This document shows, piece after piece, positions 30,406-40,875 of a DNA stretch of 64,000 nucleotides; position 1 is the first letter of the stretch, and each line of letters starts with the position of its first letter. Source of the stretch: Siderastrea siderea (taxonomy: Eukaryota > Cnidaria > Anthozoa > Scleractinia > Rhizangiidae); the NCBI GenBank assembly GCA_964030785.1, contig OZ034977.1, positions 27,369,652 to 27,433,651 of the forward strand, in the 5' to 3' direction. The position numbers were made by a program, and so were the translations under genes. The notes beneath the pieces are model-generated. The model was not told the DNA's origin, ran no database searches, and was given only the letters and a program-made list of their open reading frames with translations.

Positions 30406-33400
30406 CCTTATTATAGGAAATTAACCCTCCACGGAATTAAGACGAATTGTAAAAATTCACGTTTATAACATAAGTCGCGGTAAGTTTTGTGGGCGTTAAT
30501 TTCCGCATTGTTAATAAAGTGGTGCGCTAAATTCCGCATGATAAAAGAAATACATTTTCATTGCCATGACTTAAACATCTTAATTCCCACGACCTTCTCC
30601 CAGCTTGGTCTCATAGCTCAGTTGGTTAGTTAGAGCGACGGTGGCTCTTCGGGACGTGAATGAGAGGCGGCTGTATTCGCAGGCTAGACGGTGGTCTGAT
30701 CCTGAGGTTGTGGTTTTTATATCCCGCCCTACGGAAGTCAGAGATTTTCAGTTCGTTGTATGTCAGGGTTAATTCTATGATTTCCTTTCAGTGGCATGTG
30801 GCCAGGAAAAGTTTATGTGGCGTTTGCTGACCCGAAGCATTCTCACATACACTTTAAAGACAACCTACATCTTAAAAAGTCTGAATGGTAAAAATCAAGG
30901 AGCACTTTACGCATCGTCTTCTGAGTCGTCTGGGTTGTCTTCCGAATCACTAGATTGCAGCTCTGAGTCACTAGCTGTGTCACTAAAATGTCAATAAAGC
31001 TCAATTCATGATTTTTAAAACTGAAAAGAAGTTAAGTCATAAAGCAAACGTAGTTATTAATGAACAACCAATAAATCAAGTGAACCACACAAAATTTTTA
31101 GGACTGTACACGTCTTGCTCACGTCTTGCACCGATAAAGCTTGCTTAGGAGATCTGTTAAACTCTAAATGCTTTGTCAGAGAAGCTGAATCGAAAATTCA
31201 GTTGAAGAGTTTTTATCATAGAACTCTTGAACATCAAGAAAAACATGTGTCATTTTGATACTCTTATCACCTAAATTTCACTTGTTACCTGCAGTGTCAG
31301 TTTATCAACCATGTTCAGGGGCGAATCCAGGGGATGTCTCGAGGTGCACCTGACACTCCCTTTGAGCTGAAAATTTCTATACATTTATTGTTCATTCCTA
31401 AGGAAGAGACACTCCCTCTGTTGCTTATTTCTTATAATGGAACACCGCCCCCGCCACCACCCGACCCCTTCTTGAGATCCCGGATTAGCCCCTGTTTTGT
31501 TAATTAGAGGTAAGCTAAAACGCCATCTGACCAGATAGGTAAATTGCTCGTGGCTCTGCTACTAATTGCTGTTAGTTATTTGTTATATTTTACTTTTGAT
31601 TACATGTAAATCATGTTTTATTCATATTCAATCGGTCCCAGAAAGAAATGAGTATCATTGTTATTGAGACATAAGTGGTATCTGAATCTTTAAGTCAGCT
31701 TGTCGATAAGAAAAACCCTCTGCCTTTCATATAGAAATTTCCATGTTACCCCCCTCCCTTAGGCCATGAGTGTACATGGTGCCCCCTTCTCGTTTTACAG
31801 CCACCCTCCCCACCTCTGGTAATTATTGCACAGTCTCTTTGAGGAATTTAACGCTCAATGAAATTAATGCGAATTGTAAAAAATCTCGTTAATTTTTGTG
31901 AGTGTTAATTTCCGCATTGTTAGCTAAGTGGAGCGTTAAATTCTGCGTCTTTAATTTCTATCATTTTAATCTCGAATCCAGATGTTCTTGACACCTAGAA
32001 AACAATAGTTTTGGTACATTTTTGGCAGAATTTAACAAAAGAAACTGCCTTACACCCCTGTAGATCCGTTTTGTTTGGATGTTTAAATTCAGTCATATAA
32101 ACGGTAAATTTGTTCTGGCTGTGATCCCAACCTGTGTTTCCTGTTGTTAATTACGTTTACTTAATTTTCCTCATTTTGAAGTTTTAGCTCCTCTTTCGCG
32201 TTAATCTCCTTTATTAATCGGCCGTCGCCGTATGGCGACCGCCGGTTTATAAAATGGACACAGTTTTTTCCGTTTTTGTTTTTTTTTTCTGCGTCAGTTG
32301 ACTTCACATACGAACAAAGTGCTGTAAAGCTGGTGGTACGGGTACTCAAGAGCGGTACTGTCTTCTATAGGACGCATGCGCATATTAGTCTGCTGAATGT
32401 TACCTTCGTGTGTTTTTGTCTTTTAATTTACAGTATTTAGGACATGAATGGCGAAGGGTTGTTAAGTATGGGGTTTCAGTATTTGTCTTGTATAACGCAA
32501 GCGCAACTGAGTGAAGTAGCTAACAGGATTGAATGCGAAATTGGCTGTGTTGTCTGATCTAGTTAATGGTTATGGTGAACATTTTTTAGCGCAGGGGTTT
32601 TGTTATGGGGATTGACATTTTGAGGGATGTAAAATGTAGGAGTGGAAGGATTTGTGAATGTGAGGAACATATGACGTTTCTGTGAATGTGGTTTGCTTCG
32701 AAAGTTGGGTTTTGCATAGCAGCGGTGTAAGATTGTGCTGCGTGAGAGGCAGTTTCCTTTGGCGTTTTATGGGGGGACGGTTTCCGAAGTGGATTGTAAG
32801 TTTTCTCATTGGGTAACCTGTATTTCGCAGAGGAGAGAAACGACAACTGTGTTTGCAGCTTATTAGCACGGTAAGGAACGGTGGCTTAGGAAGAGAAGGG
32901 ATTGGCACTAGTATGATGATGGAATTAGTGGATTGCACCATCGATACATCATAGTTCTTGAGAAGGGAGACAGATGAGTGTTTATTTGACGCGAGAAGTT
33001 GATTTTAATTGTATAAAGACGAAGGAATCGGTCATTAATAAGGAGATCAATTAATAAGGTAGCTGTTACGAGTCTTTAAGTTAGAAAATAACTGAATATT
33101 ATCAAGCGATGCGTGTGGTTTGCGTGTGGTGTTGGTTTACGTAGCCCTTCCGAGTCAACTTGTTTACTTTACATGGGGATTCCCGGGTTAGCAAACCGGA
33201 TCACGTCATGAGATATGCCTTAACGTGCCCCAGACTCTGACGATCTGCTTGAGCTCGTGTTTATCAAGTATTATATTTTGATTTTACTGCTATGTTCACT
33301 GTTTGTATTCACAGTCTTGGCACAACAGTAAGTATTTCGTCATCCCTTTGTAAGCATCCTCAGTTGTGGGCAAATTTATACCGACATTCAACGTTTGAGT

Positions 33401-33710
33401 GAATTTGCGTTTTTCAGCGGAAATAAAAGCGATAAGAAAGATAAGCTGAGTCATCAGAGTTTAAACATTTAATACGTCATCCAGTAACGCTATACGAGTA
33501 AAAATATTGTGTCACACAATCACACTTTTCGTCACACCGGTTCGTATAAATACAGGATCGCGCTAACATTTGTGAAACCTAGGGGTGGGGAGGGTCAGAA
33601 CGGCCGGTTAAAATGCCCATTGGCCTTTCTTGTGCGGAAGTAATTTTCCCTTCAATTAGCGTTAATTTCAAATACCTTAATTACACAAGGGTTAATTTCC
33701 TATAATAAGG
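30406..33710. mobile_element. 3.3-kb insertion with CCTTATTATAGG inverted ends
   Basis: The left end reads CCTTATTATAGGAAATTAAC and the right end is its complement, ending GTTAATTTCCTATAATAAGG. A subterminal block (30440-30545: GAATTGTAAAAATT ... GTTAATTTCCGCATTGTT) is repeated at 31870-31925. No target duplication is obvious and no transposase was found. It may be one element that has captured unit sequence, or two elements with host DNA between them. The frames at 32586-32941 show no recognisable domain. Confidence 0.5.
30604..30740 (+). pseudogene. tRNA-like remnant in unit 4, interrupted
   Basis: A-box-like TAGCTCAGTTGGTTAG and matching downstream TCTGATCCTGAGGTTGTGG show it is the sister of the remnants at 9914 and 13099. 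A stretch of 42 extra bases sits in the anticodon region, bounded by two copies of GACGGTGG (30637-30644 and 30687-30694). Confidence 0.5.
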
Positions 33711-34206
33711 AATAGCGAGTGTCTATAACAACGAGACCGATGCCCCGAGCAGTACCTGTAACACGGAGGAAAGCTTTCTTAGTGGAACAGACAACCCAAG
33801 GGGATTTCTGAACAGTAATTACGATATGCTGTTAGCACTAAGTTAAGTGTGTAAAAAGAAAAGAATACCGAGGAAAACTGTGGATGACTGGGTCCTTCTC
33901 TGGTTGACTAATAATACAGCCCCTCAACAATACCTGTTAAGTGAAAAAATGGCTGTCTTAATGGCATTTTAGCGATACTTGGGGGGCATATGAGAACAAT
34001 GGTTACTGGAAGTTGAAATATTTTAGGGCGTGCCATTAGCTTAATAAGCACTGAGGTAGATATGTATGGCTTGCATAAATCATCGGGTGGCTTAATAAAT
34101 GCTCGAGAAAGTGTGACTAGGAAACAAAACATTCTCTCTGAGTGTGTAAGCTACGCAAGCTGGTAAGTAAAAAAGATAGGATAACAAGGGCAAATACGTT
34201 TGAAGA

Positions 34207-36494
34207 ATGAAGATTGCAATGATCTTGAGCTTGGTGTTTTGCCTGGTTTACGTTGCCGTTGAAGCTGACAAAGGAGCGAGTAAGTTATTTGTTGTGTTTT
34301 GTATTATGACACACCTTGAAATGTCAGTCGTTTTTTTCTTATTTTTCAAGTATTTTCTCTTCCCTTGCCTGACAAAATTTATCGAGAAGACATGGAACTA
34401 CGATACATTTCAGAGATCTGCCGGAAAATAACCAAGAAGGGCGGGCCGGAAGAGTTGAACCAAACACTGTCGCGTTTCATAACTTTCAAGAGATAATATA
34501 TTGATTTAGCCAAGCCTAAAAGCGGAGCCCCACTTTTTTCTTTTTACTGCTGGAACTTATTTATTTTTAAAATTATTTCCAAAAAAAACAAAAAAACAAG
34601 AACAAACAAAACAAAACAAAAAGAAAAGAAAAAGAATGAAAGAAAAAAAAAAACTTTCTTCCCTCATGGACTCGAACCCCAGCCACCCGAATGCTATCAA
34701 GTATAATAATGCACACAACCTGATACTGTTTAAAAACAGCTGTTTATTGATCGCAGTTCGGTCGACTTAACAGGCGGGTGTTCAGTTCTGGGAAAATGTG
34801 TTCGGACTGCCGCAAAAACCATGGTTGTGGACAAAAACCAGAGGGCACTAGCTCTGCTATATTTGGGGTCGGGACCGCTGCAGAATACTGCGAACTCAAG
34901 CGTTGTGCTGACCGAGTTCGCAGCAGAACCGACAACAAAGATGAAGTCCTCGAAGGCAAATTTAGTAGCTTGAACTTTTTGTCTTCCACCAAAAAGACAA
35001 CTGAGTATTCTTTTGAACTTTGTCTTTCCATTTATAGATATTTGATTTTTTTTTCTCAAGTTCTAAACTTTACTTCTGTCGCACTGAATCGTTTTGCTAA
35101 ACAAGCTAAGCTTTTAAAAATATCTCTTTTTCAAAAGCGACTGTGCTCATGCGATTTCCCGCCAAGAAAAACGCCGGTTACCCAAAAGCACCGCGCGATT
35201 TCCCGCCAAGAAACGATGGCATTCTCCACCCTCCCGTCGGGGTTGTCTTGGAACTCCCCTCCCCCTCCCTCAGAGTCTGTATGGGCGGACGGGCACGTAC
35301 GCTGACGTCACAACCAAAATTTCTCGGATCGATAGGTTACCAAATTTCCTTAGCAATGGTACTCCGCTGGCGCGCTACGCCCGTGGGCTCCGCTAGAAAT
35401 GGTTAATTAATTTAACCTCGCACGGTTTTAAGCTACGCCATACACTCTTCCGATTAGATACCTTTTATGGGGTTGATTCATCCCAAGCCTTTCTTGCAAT
35501 AACATTGATCAAGAGACGAACTCAATCCTAATGAATCTGGTTGTTTCTGTTTTTAGAGCGAAGCGGCGGAACATTTGTTAGAGGTAAAACTTGCTAAATT
35601 ATGATCACTTTTGCTATTAACCTACGTGAGATTTGACTCCTAGGAGTCTAATTCTTGATAGTCAAGCGGGGAAGCAATCCACTCGACCAATCGAGCGAGT
35701 GGACCCAGCCGAGATTTTATTGTGCTTTTGTTATGTTGATGAAAATTATCTCTAATGTCACAGCATAAACATATAACAGCTTAGTTTGCTTTGTTCGCAT
35801 TGCCAGGCCTCGAAAGGCAACATCAATGAATCCATAAAGAATGAACGAAAAACTCCATTACTATCTTTAAGTTCACTATCCGGCTCCTCTTGCTAAGCTT
35901 GTTGAGTTCACGAATAAAGTGAGCACTTGACAGGGTCGAACAATTAAGGTATGTCGGTTCAGAGATTAAGGCCGTGGGAGCTGTTAATTACAGTAGTTAA
36001 CCCGTGTTGTAATAATAATAAAAAAACATTAGTCTTTGAGGATTCAGTAATCTTATTGCGTAGCTTTTGTGGGATCAAAGATGCATTGTTAAGATCGAGG
36101 ATCAGATATTTGGTAGAAAGAAACGGGCCCAGTAAAGAAAAAATATATTCCTCTTTACAAGTCTGACTTGCACCACTGAGCGTGGAGAGCGAATAAAGGA
36201 CGTGCGTCCCACCATCCATCCCCTTGGGCTTGCGCGCGCTAAATCTTAATTCGTTCCCTGGGCTACTACTCTAAACCATTAATTTACTTTTTGTATATAT
36301 TTGTTAATCTCTCAGATTGTAACCGTAAGGAAGCAAGGGAGATGGGCTGTCAGCACGGGGGGAAGTGCGAAATAGCTGAAAGAGACGGAGAAGAATTTGA
36401 AAGATGCAAATGTGGAAACCGCGGTTTGCTCAAGTGGACTGGACCAAAGTGTAACATTCTATCTCGACAAGCCAAATTTTCCTTTGGTCGTTGA
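34207..36494 (+). CDS. Secreted EGF-like peptide precursor, gene B
   Basis: Three exons with the same phase-1 plan as gene A: 34207-34279, 35557-35583 and 36316-36494, giving 92 residues. The signal peptide begins MKIAMILSLVFC and ends near VAVEA; exon 2 again gives nine codons; exon 3 encodes the six-cysteine EGF-like domain with identical cysteine spacing and WTGPKC. Donor sites are A|GTAAGT and G|GTAAAA; acceptors are TTTAG|AG and CTCAG|AT. The tail after the last cysteine differs entirely from gene A (ends FSFGR). AATAAA lies near 36551. Intron 1 holds an inserted DNA element (34494-35395); intron 2 lacks the 252-bp element of gene A. Role is unknown: EGF-like peptides can be growth factors or venom components in cnidarians. 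Confidence 0.8.
34494..35395. mobile_element. DNA element with AGCGGAGCCC ends, in intron 1 of gene B
   Basis: Starts near ATTTAGCCAAGCCTAAAAGC with AGCGGAGCCCC and ends GTGGGCTCCGCT. It is the reverse-oriented relative of 10102-11150; shared features include CCAAATTT.CTTAGCAATGG near the end, the poly-A/CAAAA run, a B-box-like tRNA remnant (TGGACTCGAACCCCAGCCACC reversed) and the interior frames. Gene A's intron reads through the equivalent site without it. Confidence 0.65.
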
Positions 36495-36559
36495 TTATAG
36501 TAATTAAGCAACTGCAGGTTTTATCCACTGAAAGAAATGTGTAGAAGTTAATAAAGGTG

Positions 36560-36990
36560 GTTTAAAGAAACAGTTCCTGCTTTCTTAAAAAAGATTGCGC
36601 GTCAGTTTATTTTAATCTTGTCCTAACGGTTTCAAACTTTTGACACTGCAAATGCCATATCCTCTTGATCTTGAACCGTCCTCTGTCAAATATGGCTGGC
36701 TTTCATCGACCACTTTTCACTCATTCAATTGAAGTTTATTCGTTCACTTTTGACTGTTTAAAAAGTGGATAAGCCCTGGATTCTACAAAATCCTGTTCTC
36801 CTTTTCCAGACTCATTTACAAGTAGCTTTGGAAGAAAGGTGCACGGCTTAGTTTTGTTAACGCAATAACATGGGCCGTCGAACCTCTCTGAGCGAAGACT
36901 TCTCTTCAGAGGAACTATTTTTCGTGAGCTGAGACTTGCACATGAAACCAATTTGTTATTTATTGCACCTTTTTTTTTCATTCATATCAT
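36560..36990. repeat. 3' flank of gene B, shared with gene A
   Basis: Matches 16040-16470. It includes ATAAGCCCTGGATTCT, the GTGCACGGCTTA block and the CTTCTCTTCAGAGGA block. This sets the downstream limit of the duplicated unit at about 36990. No gene seen. Confidence 0.5.
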
Positions 36991-37042
36991 ATACTACCTC
37001 TCGTATTGCAGCCACTTGACTATGAAGGTACGGATTTTGAAG

Positions 37043-37249
37043 TCAATTTGAATTCTTAGACGCCACACAAATATTACAACGATGGAGGTTTTGACTTTCT
37101 TTTGATTTAATGCGCGTGCACCAAACGTCAGGAAGTTCGAACTTCTTCCCTGCGACAGATACGGCTGTTACTATATTATTTCCTATCATAGCCAGAGTTG
37201 GATCCCATGGCATATCTTTTCCCCTTAATTGCTCGCGTGTGTCTGACAT
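37043..37249 (-). CDS. Possible small protein or exon, 68 residues
   Basis: ATG-started frame (MSDTREQLRGKDMPWDPTLAM, then VAGKKFELPDVW and NLHRCNICVASKNSN before the stop). Residue use is protein-like, with no signal peptide or membrane segment. I recognise no family. It may be a lone exon, a retained fragment or a chance frame; no splice partner was found within 2 kb. Confidence 0.3.
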   Translation of the reverse strand: MSDTREQLRGKDMPWDPTLAMIGNNIVTAVSVAGKKFELPDVWCTRIKSKESQNLHRCNICVASKNSN

Positions 37250-37734
37250 TTTGAATGACCGAGAGCTGTCATAGCCTCAACAGCCTTAGCGAAAATACTT
37301 CCTCCGATAAAAACCTCTGAAAGTTGAAGTAATGTCTTGGATCCTCCCATTCAACGGCCTCGAGATTTTGTTACACGAAGTAACATGCACATTTTCTGGC
37401 GAATAATAGTACCTTTCACTTTTTAATTAAAAAGGATGCAAAGACGAAGCGAAATGCATGATTTTGTTCAATTCAAATACTGGTCCTACGCGACCTACAT
37501 CGACTCCCTTTTCGTTATAATTTACTGAGTTCTTCTTCCAGGTCAGTTTAACAAACCTTGCAACAACATCTTCAGCTACAGCACTAAATTTTCAATGTTT
37601 TCCTCCACTATTTGTGGACGCATCATTTTGGGAGTAATACTTTGTCGTATTCTGTGTCATTCTTCACCATCTCTAAAACGACCAAAAATGATGCACAAAA
37701 TTGAATTTGAAAAAAAATGTATATCAATGCAACA

Positions 37735-38038
37735 ACAATACAATAAACTTTATTAAGTCTCCCAATAAGAATCTTCCGACCTAATTTACAAATTTGACAG
37801 ACAACAACTACTACTAACTACTAGAAAATTACAATAAAATAAAGAATTATATAATGTCCTATAAAAAGGTAAAAAAAAACTATAGCATGCAAATTATTAA
37901 TTACTTACCAAGAAAACTAGCGAGAAAATAATTTCTCAGACTACGTTTCAATGAGACTACGCGCGACGAATTGCGCATCTCTGGGGGCACTGAGTTCCAT
38001 TCTGTGGTCCCTATAGCATTTACTACAAGAATAAAGTA
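37735..38038 (-). mobile_element. LINE 3' end fragment (Jockey/CR1-like)
   Basis: On the minus strand the frame reads TTEWNSVPPEMRNSSRVVSL then KRSLRNYFL and stops at 37901-37903. The W-N-x-(L/V)-P-x-E-(I/M)-R ... LKR.LR.YFL pattern is the conserved C-terminal tail of reverse transcriptases in Jockey/CR1/L2-type LINEs. The 3' untranslated region continues to about 37735 with AATAAAGTTTATTGT near its end. Only the last 45 or so codons remain. Confidence 0.7.
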
Positions 38039-38039
38039 A

Positions 38040-40875
38040 AAAAAAAAAATGGCCAACTAATGAAGGAAAAGAATGCGTGATAACGTATAGCTCTTTTTAT
38101 CAATTATTTCATGATTCACACTTTTTCTTTTGTTATTCAACAACCCTTATTAATATCTATCTGTCATGAAGTCCGGGAGGGTGTGATAGAGTTGCAGGGA
38201 AGAGTGGGGCTAAAGGATTGAATTTATGAGTACAAATGATTTATAGATCCCTCATTTGAGGATTTATACAGACAGCCCTTCTTAGTCCAAGTGGAGTACA
38301 CTTGCCAATTTCAACAATGCTAACAAGACCGCTCAAATTTTGGAAAAAATGCGTTTAATACTGGAATACTACCACAAACAAATTGCTACGATTCGGCTAA
38401 CTGGAGTAATTCGAAAGTTGGACGTCACCGTACGCTTTGTTCGCACACGACATTAGCTTATTAATCTTTAGTCAGTTAGGCCAGGACTGGGCGGGTCCTT
38501 TTAAGGATCTTCGTGCAATGACCCTTAGACCTTGACTGTAGCGCATAACTTGCTTTCATTCCTAGCATAAGCCAACTTAAAATTGAACCAGCGGTGCTTT
38601 CCATAAGGGATAATCTGATGAGACGCATGTGCAATATGCCTTAACCACATGCCTGACAGTTGCTGGACAACTCCTACACAAGGAATAAGGGTTACATAAC
38701 CTTCGCATATAGAAACAATATGTGCTAAGTTTATTGTTTGGCCATTTATGTTCAAATAAGAAGGGAAGATGAAAATCGTTGACATACATAATTCAGAGAG
38801 AGAAAAAACAGAATTTGTTTGCCGTTGATTCCAGAGCCCTTACGATAATACTACTATATGGATTGGTCAGAGTTTGTTCTCTTGAAAGAACGGGCTTTAT
38901 ATCATGAACGTCGAACGTTGGTATTAATCCATGTACATCCCTCGGGGGAGGGGGGGTATGTATATGGTTTAATACCTCCGTTCTCCGTATTTATCTCTTA
39001 CTAACAGTTCAGACGTAAAAACTGGCGTCTATTTGTCTTTTACAATAACAAAGAAAATTGTAAGGCTTTCATACACGAAATTCAGTGAATCGAGAACGGC
39101 TTCAACCTCGTTAAAATAAACATCGGAAGCAAATTACTGTTAAACTTACCTTTATTCCGTTCCTAGATGTGTTCAGAGCCACTCAATGATTTCTCTAAGT
39201 TAGTGCAAGTTGGCTTTTAGAGCGCTTTTCAAATGAATGTCGTACAACCAAAACCAAAGTAATTACCCCAGCCAATCACAACAAACACAAATTATCCAAT
39301 GAACCAATCAGAACTCGAAGCAAGTACATGTTACTGGCGTCAAGCGCGGGAAAAAACGTGCGAGCGCGAGCAAGTCGTGACTGATTGGTTTGAGTTTTAC
39401 TCCTGATTGGTCGAGAAAGTGGCGCGAGATTTTTTAACCAATCACAGAGCGAAGTAAAGCAAAACCAAAGCAAAACACGAATTACTTTCGACACTCAATT
39501 GAAAACCGCTCTATCTCCTTTGCTGCTACGAGTCGGCTACTGGTTTCCGCCATTCTAAGTTTCGAGCTTCAAACTACAACAAATAATTCTGTGATTTTGC
39601 CTCGCAAATGATATCAGGCATATTCAGTCGATAAAAAATTAATTTTCACCGATTGACGATTGTGTCTTAATTAAACATTCTAGTTTTGCTGTAGTTCTGT
39701 CACGCTCAGCAAAAAGTTTGGAGAATTTAACCAGCGATGCAAAACAATTTAGTAAACTTTCCCTTTCAGGCAAAGACAGCATACCTTGCATGTGACGTCA
39801 TTTTCATTTTATTGTCAACACGGCCTCATTGACAATAAACGAGTCAAAGCCAATCAGCACGCGAGAATTCGCTCAGTTATTGTAAAACATGTGATTGATG
39901 TAAACATTTTCATCTACTTGCCCCTCTTAGTTTCGCTAGTAATTATTAGTTACGAGTATATCCAATCAGTAAGGTTGTTAGGTTACTTTAACTTAACTGT
40001 TTATTCGCGATAGATGTGTCTTTTTCGATGTTTTGGTGTGTAATAGAATCACTGTGTATTCTTTTGAGTTCTGCTGTATTTTGACGACCCCACGTGGTGG
40101 GTCAAACTACAAACAACTAGTAAAAATATACTGCTCATCAAAACATCTAATGAAAACTTTAACAAACGATTCTAAACACTCCTAACAGGATGAGGATGTT
40201 AGCAAACCTTACTGTGCAAATACCTTACTGTACGGATAACGTTGAATTGGCATGACTTTTCGGTACTTAGTGGACTTGGATAATAACAGCGCGTATTTTC
40301 TTTTTATTCGTGTTTTAATATTTATGTTATTTTTGTTATGTTACCATTTGACAAGGTCGCAAATAGCAATCAATAGCCTTCTATCGAGCTTCCCAAACGC
40401 ATCGATAATTAGAAAACTGGCATTCAATCCGCATTGAAAGGATATCTTCGGAAACACATGTATTTCCACATCACTAGGACTCGTAGGGCCATCTTCGGAA
40501 AGATTTATCATGACTTGGTACATGCCGGGGGGGGGGGGTACATGGTGCAAACTCCGCTATGCTGGACAGCAGGTGACACAGTGGGAGGTATAAGATAAAG
40601 AGATGACATCCATTCAATGATAATTCCATTGTTCTTAAAGTCTCACTACGCCACTTGCCCCGCAAAGTCACGCAAAGCTTTTATTCTTACTTCTCCAATG
40701 ATGAAAATATCAGGCAATTGACTTTCATTAGAAAAAGGTCGGAAAGCATGAAATATTAATGCATTTATATGGTGCAAATTCCATGTTTTGCAAATGCACT
40801 TTACGAATCAAAGGTACAATCAGACGTCATATCCTGGCGTAATACACACAAACTACGATCCGGCTACTCAATTTA
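38040..40875. other. Intergenic DNA with dispersed repeats
   Basis: No gene supported. 39255-39480 is rich in CCAAT/ATTGG words (for example CCAATCACAAC, CCAATGAACCAATCAG, CTGATTGG) and looks like a dispersed repeat. 39820-39890 (CAATCAGCACGCGAGAATTC) has an inverted relative at 43615-43690. G runs occur at 38943 and 40528. The DUF885 gene's 3' untranslated region should lie just below 40876. Confidence 0.4.

Larger units (their letters stand above)
30220..34206 (+). repeat. Array unit 4, upstream region of gene B, with insertions
   Basis: 30220-30405 matches 13325-13495 and 33711-34206 matches 13497-13985, so these flank one original upstream block. Between them lies a 3.3-kb insertion or mosaic (30406-33710). 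That insertion itself contains a piece (30600-30915) homologous to 13097-13345, including the tRNA-like remnant, out of the expected order, so a rearrangement or second partial unit is involved. Confidence 0.55.

Noticed and set aside
32586..32941. Overlapping 86- and 112-codon minus-strand frames
   Set aside because: Open in two frames at once, Pro/Ser/Thr-rich from biased base composition, and inside a mobile insertion.
34778..35305. 175-codon frame in intron 1 of gene B
   Set aside because: Lies wholly within the AGCGGAGCCC element and is not part of the peptide gene.
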